This document shows positions 1 through 6,157 of a stretch of DNA of 7,653 bases, piece by piece. The DNA is from Betaproteobacteria bacterium (GTDB lineage: Bacteria; Pseudomonadota; Gammaproteobacteria; Burkholderiales; Casimicrobiaceae). The stretch spans positions 1,018 through 8,670 of the forward strand of contig PLYG01000309.1 of NCBI GenBank assembly GCA_003153335.1, written 5' to 3'. Within the stretch, counting starts at the first letter, position 1. Every line of letters starts with the position of its first letter. The translations under genes were made by a program, and so were the position numbers. The notes beneath the pieces are model-generated. The model did not search any database. It was given only the letters and a program-made list of their open reading frames with translations, and was not told the origin of the DNA.

Positions 1-2169
1 CCCACTGAGGAGGCGATCCATTTCCGCGACCTGTGGCACACCATCCTCAAGCGCAAATGGTCGCTGATCGCATTCTTCCTGCTGGTCGTGGTCACGACGG
101 CGATCTCGACCATGCTGCAAACCCCCATCTACCGGGCAGTCATCTCGCTCAAGATCGAGCGGGACCAACTCAGGGTCCTCGATTTCAAGGACGTCATGGC
201 GGCCGAATACAGCGACAGTGATTTCTACAAGACGCAGTACGAGTTGCTGAAAAGCCGCACACTGGCCGAGCGGGTGGTCGAGCAGTTAAACCTGCACCAA
301 AGCGGCGCCGAAATCAGGCCCGACAACAGCCCGGCGTGGAAGAAGTTGTGGAACATTGTCACCGGCGACACGACGCAGACCAAAACGCAGGAGACAGCGC
401 CGGCGCCTGACGCCACGCCGGCCTCGAACGTGGCGACTGTCGGGGCGTTCCTGGGCTCCCTCACGGTCGATCCGATTGTCAATTCAAGGCTGGTGAGGAT
501 TTATTTCGACTCGCCCGATCGCAAGCTGGCTGCCGACGCATTGAACGCGCTCGCGCAGAATTTCATCAACGTCAATCTCGAACGCCGCTATGAGGCGTCG
601 TCTTTCGCCAAGACCTTTCTCGAAGAAAAGATCGCCCAGACCAAAGTCAAGCTCGAAGACGCCGAGCGCCTGATGATTACATTTCGGCGCGACCAGCAAA
701 TCGTCAACATCGATGAGAAGCAGGATGTCCTGTCGCAAACCTTGGGCGACTTCAATGCAGCCGCGTCCCGAGTCCAGCAGGAGCGGTTGAAAGCTGAAAC
801 CTTTTTCGCGGAGTTCAACGCAGACCCGGAGGCGTCGCCCCAGATTATCGAGAACAGGGCTGTCAGCACGCTCAAGGACCAGCGGGCGAAGATGCAGGCT
901 GAGTACCAGGATCTTTCGACGACCTACAAGCCAGCCTTCCCGAAAATGGTGCAGCTCCGGGCCGGAATTGAGGTACTCGACAAGAAAATCAAGGACGAGA
1001 TCGAAGTCGCCCGCCGCTCTGCTGAAGGCACCTATCGGGTGGCGCAAGCCCAGGAAGCGAGCATCCTCGCCCGGCTCGAAACCGCAAAAAAAGCTGTGCT
1101 GGACCTGCAGGGCCGCAGCATTCAGTACAACATTCTGAAGCGTGACGTCGAAACCAACCGGCAGTTCTACGATGGACTCCTGTCGCGTTACAAGGAGGTT
1201 GGGGTCTCGGGCGGCATCGGCGTCAACAACATTACGGTGGTCGATTCATCGCAGGTCCCGGGGTCGCCGTACAAACCGGACCTGCAGAAAAACCTGACGA
1301 TGGCGATGGTGATGGGGTTGATGGGCGGCATCGCACTGGTGTTCTTCCTGGAGTACCTCGACGATCGTTTGCATCGGCCCGAAGACATGGAGCGTGTGCT
1401 GCATCTGCCGGTAGTTGGCGTGATCCCGCTGGTGAAGAGGCCGAAGGGACGGGAAACAGGAGATGTGCTGGCGCTGGAGCTCCACAAGGATCTAAGGTCG
1501 GCATTTGCCGAAGCGTATCGGTCGGTGCGGACCGCGCTACAGTTCTCGACGCGCGACGGAGCTCCGCGCAAGTTCATTGTGACCAGCACATCGTCGGGAG
1601 ACGGCAAGACGACCACGGCATTGAGCCTGGCAATCAACTTCGCGCAGACGGGCCGCCCGGTTCTCCTGATCGATGCCGATCTGCGCAATCCGTCCCTCCA
1701 CAAGAGTCTCCGCACCGACAACACGCGCGGCCTTTCCAACTACCTGTCGGGCAGTCTTCCGTTGCTGGCTGGGGTTCGCACCACGACGATCTCCAATCTG
1801 TTCGTCATCCCGACAGGTCCGGTGCCGCCAAATCCGGTCGAGTTGCTGTCCGGGCCGAAGTTGCCGGCGTTGCTTGGGCAACTCGGCGAACGGTTCTCGT
1901 ACATCATCCTTGACGCGCCGCCCGTGCTCGGTCTGGCTGATGCGCTGGTACTCGGCAATCAAATCGGGGCAGTCCTTTATGTGGTCGCCGCGGGCGCCAC
2001 CAAGAAGGCCCATGCGAAAGTAGCCCTGAAACGGTTGCGCCTGGCCGGTGTTACGCCGATTGGCATGGTGATGACCAAGGTCGATTTGCGCGACGGCATG
2101 TACGGCTACGAAAGCGCGTACTACTACTACGGCAGCACGAATGAAGTCCCCGCACTTCGCAAGGCGTAG
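1..2169 (+). CDS. Wzc-type polysaccharide chain-length regulator fused to BY-kinase (5' partial)
   Basis: Inner-membrane autokinase expected to control chain length and export of a surface polysaccharide. The frame is open at base 1, so the N-terminus lies outside the window; 722 residues are visible (numbered from base 1). A Wzz-like start with a membrane segment at about 20-38 is followed by a periplasmic region with coiled-coil character (about 195-375) and a GNVR-type end reading PGSP at 420-423. A second membrane segment lies at about 432-453. The cytoplasmic kinase shows the oligomerisation motif EX2RX2R (E504, R507, R510), Walker A GDGKTT with K536, Walker A' LLIDADLR (D558, D560), and Walker B IILDAPP (D638). 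A C-terminal tyrosine cluster (Y701, Y703, Y707-710) matches the autophosphorylation tail. Visible length is close to that of E. coli Wzc (about 720 residues). A Thr/Ala/Pro-rich stretch at 121-146 looks like a periplasmic insert. The internal GTG at 88 is not the start, because it would cut the first membrane segment. Matching phosphatase and outer-membrane exporter genes are not visible here. Confidence 0.95.
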   Translation, partial: PTEEAIHFRDLWHTILKRKWSLIAFFLLVVVTTAISTMLQTPIYRAVISLKIERDQLRVLDFKDVMAAEYSDSDFYKTQYELLKSRTLAERVVEQLNLHQSGAEIRPDNSPAWKKLWNIVTGDTTQTKTQETAPAPDATPASNVATVGAFLGSLTVDPIVNSRLVRIYFDSPDRKLAADALNALAQNFINVNLERRYEASSFAKTFLEEKIAQTKVKLEDAERLMITFRRDQQIVNIDEKQDVLSQTLGDFNAAASRVQQERLKAETFFAEFNADPEASPQIIENRAVSTLKDQRAKMQAEYQDLSTTYKPAFPKMVQLRAGIEVLDKKIKDEIEVARRSAEGTYRVAQAQEASILARLETAKKAVLDLQGRSIQYNILKRDVETNRQFYDGLLSRYKEVGVSGGIGVNNITVVDSSQVPGSPYKPDLQKNLTMAMVMGLMGGIALVFFLEYLDDRLHRPEDMERVLHLPVVGVIPLVKRPKGRETGDVLALELHKDLRSAFAEAYRSVRTALQFSTRDGAPRKFIVTSTSSGDGKTTTALSLAINFAQTGRPVLLIDADLRNPSLHKSLRTDNTRGLSNYLSGSLPLLAGVRTTTISNLFVIPTGPVPPNPVELLSGPKLPALLGQLGERFSYIILDAPPVLGLADALVLGNQIGAVLYVVAAGATKKAHAKVALKRLRLAGVTPIGMVMTKVDLRDGMYGYESAYYYYGSTNEVPALRKA

Positions 2170-2247
2170 CCTGCGGCGAGACGCTATCGCCTCGCGCATT
2201 CCGGAGCCTTCTCCCGCGTTGTTTGGTACTTTGCCTGGCGCTACGGC

Positions 2248-2328
2248 CTCCCTCATCCCCAGCCCTTCTCTCCGGGGAAGAAGGCGGTTGCTTCCCTCTT
2301 CCCCGGCCCTTCTCCTCGACGGAGAAGG
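2248..2328. repeat. Tandem pair of 37-bp palindromic intergenic elements
   Basis: Two related 37-bp units lie at 2248-2284 and 2292-2328, offset by 44 bp, with 29 of 37 positions identical by hand alignment. Both have a C/T-rich left part ending in CCCTTCTC and a right arm ending in AGAAGG. Unit 1 can pair 2264-2269 with 2279-2284 (6 bp, 9-nt loop). Unit 2 can pair 2308-2315 with 2321-2328 (8 bp perfect, 5-nt loop). There is no T-tract, so this is not a clear terminator. It resembles the C-rich/G-rich REP-like dispersed intergenic repeats seen in many proteobacteria, but whether it occurs elsewhere in this genome cannot be told from the window. The right arm GGAGAAGG (2321-2328) is 20 nt from the next ATG, too far to be a normal ribosome binding site. 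Confidence 0.6.
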
Positions 2329-2348
2329 AAAACTCGGCTATTGAGATC

Positions 2349-4064
2349 ATGGTTACGCCAGACAACGCCGATCTGGTCGCGGAAGCGCTGCGGCGATACT
2401 TTCGTAACCCGGTGCAATATTGGGCCGAAATGCTTCATGCAAATGAGGTTACCGGCAACCTTGAGATTGTGGTGCGGCTCGCCCTCGGAAAACCTGTCGA
2501 ATTTACCGATCCCGCCTTGCGCATGCCCGGTGTCGCGCGGGAACTCGCGGGCGCCGCATTGTTTTTCGTCGGCCAGACGCTTTTTCGTGAAGGCGCCGGC
2601 CACTATCAAATACTCGGATTGACGTCGGAGGCGTCGGCGAACGCGATCAGGGAAAACCACAGGCTGCTCATTCAGCTCGTTCACCCCGACCGGCACAACG
2701 ACGGCGTGGTATGGCCGGAAAGCGTCGCCGCGCGCGTCAATCGCGCCTACTCCGAGCTGAAGAATGCCGATTCCCGCGCGGCCTACGACCAGACCGAAGC
2801 CGATGCGCGCAGCAAGCTGGGAGCCATGACGGGCAAAGCCGCGACGTTCTCGGCTTCCGCACGTCGCATCGTCCGCAAGCCCCGGCCGGTGCAACTGCCG
2901 GTGCTGCCGGAGTGGCTTACCGGCGGCGTTGGCGGCTTTGTCCGGCAACACCTGGCGTTCACGATTTTTGCCAGCCTGATTTCACTCTCCGTGTTGATCA
3001 TCAGCGGCAGCATCTGGTCAGAGCGCGAGGGTACGCTTACCCGTGATTTGCCACGGATCGCCAGTACCGAGCGTACGGGGCCAGGCGCCCGCTTCAGCGG
3101 CATGCGGCCGAATTACGGCGCCAAGGCGCCTCGGGCTGTGCCGGACTTTCCGACCCTGCCGCCAAGTACTCAGCCGGTGCTCACGACCGAAAAACCGGGG
3201 GGCCAACCGGCGCCGATTGCGCCCGATGGGCCTATGGTCAGGGACCCCGCGTCACCCTCCCCGGTAACCAACCGTGGCTTCGGGAGAGCGCCCGAATTGG
3301 CAATGGCCACGCCGCTGAGCAGACCGCAAAGCGCAATCGGCGCGAGTGCAAGTGAACGCCCCGCGTTGCCAGGAATCGGCGCTCCGGCAGTGACAAAGGC
3401 GTCGTTTTTCGTCGAGACTGCGCCGAGCCCGCCTCGCCGTCCCGGGCTGCAGGACCAGGCTGCCATTATGTTTGAATCCGCGGTGGCTGCGACGGCGCCG
3501 GCGGGGGTGGCTCCGAGGCAAACTCCCTATCCGCAGGTCGCGGCAACTCCCGCGCCGCCGCCCGTGGCGCCTTCGACCTTGGCGCCGCCGCCGGCGCCCG
3601 CACCCCCAATCCAGACGCTAGCTGCGGCGAATGTAGCTCCCGCGAAGACCGTTGCGGCGCCGTCCCGCACTGAGCCTTCGGCGGACAGCTCGTCACAGGC
3701 GCCGAGTTCCGCCGAAGTCGAGGATCTGGTCGCCGCTTTCATTTCGCACTACGAGGGCGGGCGGCTGGATGCATTTACGGCACTATTCGATCTCGATGCC
3801 CGGACCAACGAGTTTAGCGGTCGCGCGGCGATCCGCAACGGCTATGACCAACTGTTTCGGCAATCGAGTTGGCGCCGGATCAACCTCCGGCAACTGCAGT
3901 GGCGCGCGGTGGGCGAACGGACCGAGGCGAATGGCGAAATCGCCGTAAAGATCGGTTGGCGCGATGGCCGCGAAGTCGAGCAGCGCATCGTTCTGGACAT
4001 GGAACTCATGCGCCGCGGCGATCAGACGGTGATCGCCCGGCTGTCGCAGCAGGTACTGGATTGA
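2349..4064 (+). CDS. Membrane-anchored J-domain protein with Pro/Ala-rich linker and NTF2-like C-terminal domain
   Basis: A 571-residue protein of unfamiliar architecture. Residues 1-80 are an alpha-rich N-terminal region I do not recognise. Residues about 85-150 are a J domain: it opens HYQILGL, carries the diagnostic HPD at 112-114, and ends with the NRAY...RAAYDQ pattern. This points to stimulation of a DnaK-type chaperone in the cytoplasm. One membrane segment spans about 202-222. A long low-complexity Pro/Ala/Ser region (about 240-454, including APPPVAPSTL followed by APPPAPAPPI) is probably a disordered periplasmic linker. Residues 455-571 look like a SnoaL/NTF2-like alpha-beta fold (opening AEVEDLVAAFISHYEGG), which I infer from pattern only. 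The start at 2349 is chosen because the open frame back to 2223 runs through the intergenic repeats and gives non-protein-like sequence. A GAG at 2343-2345 is a weak, close ribosome site. The stop overlaps the next start. The substrate is unknown. Confidence 0.88.
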   Translation: MVTPDNADLVAEALRRYFRNPVQYWAEMLHANEVTGNLEIVVRLALGKPVEFTDPALRMPGVARELAGAALFFVGQTLFREGAGHYQILGLTSEASANAIRENHRLLIQLVHPDRHNDGVVWPESVAARVNRAYSELKNADSRAAYDQTEADARSKLGAMTGKAATFSASARRIVRKPRPVQLPVLPEWLTGGVGGFVRQHLAFTIFASLISLSVLIISGSIWSEREGTLTRDLPRIASTERTGPGARFSGMRPNYGAKAPRAVPDFPTLPPSTQPVLTTEKPGGQPAPIAPDGPMVRDPASPSPVTNRGFGRAPELAMATPLSRPQSAIGASASERPALPGIGAPAVTKASFFVETAPSPPRRPGLQDQAAIMFESAVAATAPAGVAPRQTPYPQVAATPAPPPVAPSTLAPPPAPAPPIQTLAAANVAPAKTVAAPSRTEPSADSSSQAPSSAEVEDLVAAFISHYEGGRLDAFTALFDLDARTNEFSGRAAIRNGYDQLFRQSSWRRINLRQLQWRAVGERTEANGEIAVKIGWRDGREVEQRIVLDMELMRRGDQTVIARLSQQVLD

Positions 4065-5290
4065 TGGATATGTCTTCCGGATTTCCCGAACTCCCCCGTG
4101 GCATACCGATTGCGCTTGCGGCCGTGGTTGCCTTGGCGCTTACCTGGCGCATCATCGTCACGGGCGTCGACTCGCTTCGGGACAGCGGCGCGGTGCCTCT
4201 GCTGAACGCGACCAGTTCGCCGCTGGAAGTGCAGGAGCCGGAAGCAATCTGGCGGAAACGTCTTGCGCGGAATCCGGCCGACTACGGCGCACTGCTGAAC
4301 TTGGCGCTGCAACTCGAACGGGACGGCAAGAAGGACGCAGCACGGGATGCCGCCGCCGGGGCCCTTCGTCTCGCACCTGCGTCTCAAGGCGTGTTGCTCC
4401 AAACAGCTTTTCTGTACCTGCGCGCGGGCGACGAAGCGCCTGGACTCGTGGTCCTGCGGCGGTTCGTCGAGTTGTATCCCAATGAAGGGGACAAGGTATG
4501 GCCGGTATTCACCGCGGCGCTGGACTCTGGGCGTCATCGGGACTTTTTCACGCGTGCCGCCCGCGACAATCCTGTGTGGTGGTTGAGGTTCATGGGCCAT
4601 GCCTGCAGTCACGCGACGGTTGGCGGCATACAGCAGGCATTCACGACACGAGTAGATGCAGGGTTGACCACGGTCGAAGAGCGGCGTTGTGTCGTGGCGC
4701 GTCTACAGCGCGAGGGGCAATGGACGACTGCGTACCAGTACTGGCTGAACAGCCTGCCTGCCGAGCAGAAACAGCGCGTGGGTTTTGTGTTCAATGGCGG
4801 ATTCGAGGCGCCGTTGTCCAACCTGGGATTCGACTGGATCGTGCCGACTCAGGAAGATATCGTGGTGAACGCCGATTTGACCGAAGGCGCTTCGGGCAAG
4901 CGCGCGTTGCATGTGACATTCGTCAACAAGCGCTACAGCGGTCCGCCGTTGTATCAATACCTGATGCTGTTTCCCGGCAAGTATCGCTTCGACGGCAAGG
5001 GCCGGGCCGATGGCCTCAGCAGTAGGCTGGTGGGGGTGCAGTGGGGCCTTTACTGCCATGATGCCAAGGGCGGCCAAGGGCCCCAGCTCGCCCGCAGCGA
5101 TCCGCTGATGGGCTCCGCGGACTGGGCCTACTTTCAGCAGGAATTTGTAGTGACGAAAGATTGTCCGGTACAGCTATTGCGCCTGGAACTCGCCAATCTG
5201 CAGCGCGATGCGAAATCGGGAGGAAATGTGGCGATCCGGATGCGCGGCGGCGTGTGGTTTGACGATCTGCGGGTCCGGATTGTTGACTAG
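4064..5290 (+). CDS. Membrane-anchored TPR protein with C-terminal carbohydrate-binding-like beta domain
   Basis: A 408-residue protein. An N-terminal hydrophobic segment (about 14-32) followed by polar sequence suggests a signal anchor with the body in the periplasm. Residues about 60-140 hold two TPR-like helical repeats (NPADYGALLNLALQLERDG, then a second pair ending FVELYP). More helical repeats probably continue to about 230. From residue 243 the sequence turns beta-rich, beginning FNGGFEAP and ending VWFDDLRVRIVD, the look of galactose-binding or CBM-like jelly-roll domains. The fold call is inferred. The ATG at 4064-4066 shares its A with the upstream TGA (TGATG), a typical sign of translational coupling. 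The frame stays open upstream to 3869, but that part overlaps the end of the J-domain gene and is arginine-rich shadow. A second ATG at 4070 is an alternative start. TPR proteins are common in envelope polysaccharide loci as assembly scaffolds; a similar role here is a guess. Confidence 0.87.
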   Translation: MDMSSGFPELPRGIPIALAAVVALALTWRIIVTGVDSLRDSGAVPLLNATSSPLEVQEPEAIWRKRLARNPADYGALLNLALQLERDGKKDAARDAAAGALRLAPASQGVLLQTAFLYLRAGDEAPGLVVLRRFVELYPNEGDKVWPVFTAALDSGRHRDFFTRAARDNPVWWLRFMGHACSHATVGGIQQAFTTRVDAGLTTVEERRCVVARLQREGQWTTAYQYWLNSLPAEQKQRVGFVFNGGFEAPLSNLGFDWIVPTQEDIVVNADLTEGASGKRALHVTFVNKRYSGPPLYQYLMLFPGKYRFDGKGRADGLSSRLVGVQWGLYCHDAKGGQGPQLARSDPLMGSADWAYFQQEFVVTKDCPVQLLRLELANLQRDAKSGGNVAIRMRGGVWFDDLRVRIVD

Positions 5291-5312
5291 TCGCACGTGC
5301 CACTGGTATTCT
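5283..5312 (+). promoter_or_regulatory. Candidate sigma-70 extended -10 promoter for the FecR-like gene
   Basis: TTGACT at 5283-5288 matches the -35 consensus at 5 of 6 positions. An 18-bp spacer leads to TATTCT at 5307-5312, which matches the -10 box at 4 of 6. TG at 5304-5305 is placed correctly for an extended -10. A start of transcription near 5319 would give a leader of about 30 nt before the ATG at 5351. The -35 box overlaps the stop codon of the upstream gene. This is a prediction from consensus only. Confidence 0.5.
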
Positions 5313-5337
5313 GGACAAGAAATTGAATCGACAATTC

Positions 5338-5343
5338 GGGGAG
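5338..5343 (+). promoter_or_regulatory. Ribosome binding site GGGGAG
   Basis: GGGGAG sits 7 nt before the ATG at 5351 and fixes that start. It is the clearest Shine-Dalgarno sequence in the window; the other genes begin by overlap or with weak sites. Just upstream, AATTG (5321-5325) and CAATT (5332-5336) form a short inverted repeat that could be an operator or a small leader hairpin, but it is too short to call. Confidence 0.65.
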
Positions 5344-5350
5344 CGACGCG

Positions 5351-6109
5351 ATGACTCTACGCAGACTTGGAACAAATCTGGTGCTTGCCGCCATATTTGT
5401 CTCGGGGACGGTGTTTGCGCAACAAACCAAGAAAGATGAGCAGACCGTCGCCAAGCTGATCGACCTGAAAGGGACGGTCCTGGTGAACGGGGCTGGCCCC
5501 ATGGCCACCGGCGCGAATAACCAGCGGCTGGCAGTCAATACGCGAATCGTCACCGGCCCTGGTTCGAAGGCCACCATCAACTACGACAAGGGTTGCGAGG
5601 TTCGCCTGAACGAGAACCAGCGTTTCACGGTGCGCGAAGAGGGTGAGTGCTGTGCCCGCATTGACAGCGTGGAAAGCACCAACGGCGGTAGCCAGAATGG
5701 CGCCGCGAGAGCGGCGTTTGAGCAACTACTCATCAAGAATGAGGGAACCGTCGCCAAGTTGACCAACCTGGAAGGGACCATCCTGATCAGCGAGGGCGAC
5801 GCGATGGCGGCCGGCGCGACGGACCAGCGGCTGAAAATCGATACGCGAGTCGTCACCACAGCGGCTTCGCAGGTCACGATCAACTACGACAGGGGTTGTG
5901 ACGTGCGCCTGTACGAGAACCAGCGTTTCACGGTGCGCGACCGTGGCGGGTGTTGTGCGCTCATTGCCGCCGTCGAACACATCGCCGCGCCAGTCGCTGC
6001 CGTCAGCACCGGCGGAATCTCCGGCCTCGGGATCATCGGCGCCACGGCCGTCGCCGGCGGGGTGATCTTTGGAGTCGGGCGGACCGACACCAACGTTAGT
6101 CCAAATTGA
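5351..6109 (+). CDS. Secreted protein with two tandem FecR-like repeats and a glycine-rich C-terminal hydrophobic segment
   Basis: A 252-residue protein exported to the periplasm or envelope. The signal peptide is residues 1-23 (MTLRR, hydrophobic core, cleavage likely VFA|QQ). Two tandem repeats follow, residues 32-109 and 133-210, each 78 long and 46/78 identical without gaps. Each begins TVAKL, contains a GT(V/I)L strand, and has a conserved core INYD-x-GC-x-VRL-x-ENQRFTVR ending in a CC pair. This recalls FecR-type beta domains (L-x-G-T-V, then a V-R-L-x-x-N-x-x-F-x-V pattern). Three cysteines recur per repeat (C82, C100, C101; C183, C201, C202), so disulfides or metal/thiol chemistry are possible. 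Residues 223-242 are glycine-rich and hydrophobic, perhaps a membrane or glycine-zipper segment, followed by a short polar tail. It has its own candidate promoter and a strong terminator. No FecI sigma factor or TonB receptor is nearby, so a FecR signalling role is unlikely. Function unknown. Confidence 0.9.
   Translation: MTLRRLGTNLVLAAIFVSGTVFAQQTKKDEQTVAKLIDLKGTVLVNGAGPMATGANNQRLAVNTRIVTGPGSKATINYDKGCEVRLNENQRFTVREEGECCARIDSVESTNGGSQNGAARAAFEQLLIKNEGTVAKLTNLEGTILISEGDAMAAGATDQRLKIDTRVVTTAASQVTINYDRGCDVRLYENQRFTVRDRGGCCALIAAVEHIAAPVAAVSTGGISGLGIIGATAVAGGVIFGVGRTDTNVSPN
5573..5940 (+). repeat. Intragenic direct repeat from duplication of the FecR-like unit
   Basis: The two protein repeats are visible in DNA at an offset of 303 bp (101 codons). 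Their best-kept cores, 5573-5637 and 5876-5940, match at 59 of 65 bases. This includes an exact 28-bp match (5610-5637 with 5913-5940) coding for NENQRFTVR/YENQRFTVR. The flanks have drifted more (59% protein identity overall). That pattern fits an old duplication with strong constraint, or local gene conversion, at the core. Confidence 0.8.
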
Positions 6110-6123
6110 TAGCTCAGAACGAG

Positions 6124-6157
6124 AAAAACATGGAGCCCGCGGGCTCCATGTTTTTTT
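6124..6157 (+). terminator. Intrinsic terminator after the FecR-like gene, overlapping the start of the next gene
   Basis: Bases 6124-6155 form a perfect 32-bp palindrome: 14 bp of stem (6124-6137 with 6142-6155) around a CGCG loop, with GC-rich core GGAGCC/GGCTCC. It is followed by a run of seven T (6151-6157). It begins 15 nt after the TGA of the FecR-like gene. The five A at 6124-6128 mean it could also act on the opposite strand. Unusually, the candidate ATG codons of the downstream gene (6130 and 6148) lie in the two stem arms, and the T-run encodes its Phe-Phe. Confidence 0.85.

Noticed and set aside
2176..2195. Short inverted repeat (GCGAG...CTCGC) after the kinase gene as a terminator
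   Set aside because: Only 5 bp of stem with a 10-nt loop and no T-run.
1537..2256. Minus-strand frame (239 codons) across the kinase end and gap
   Set aside because: Antisense to the Walker A/B and tyrosine-tail coding region; no domain signal.
2223..2348. Upstream extension of the J-domain gene frame to 2223
   Set aside because: It translates the intergenic palindromic repeats into Pro/Ser-rich sequence, and a natural ATG with protein-like sequence follows at 2349.
3869..4063. Upstream extension of the TPR gene frame to 3869
   Set aside because: It overlaps the conserved end of the J-domain gene and reads as arginine-rich shadow; TGATG at 4062-4066 gives a better start.
5351..6109. FecR anti-sigma regulator of iron uptake
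   Set aside because: No FecI-type sigma factor or TonB receptor nearby, a cleavable signal peptide rather than a cytoplasmic anti-sigma domain, and two repeats; only the fold pattern is shared.
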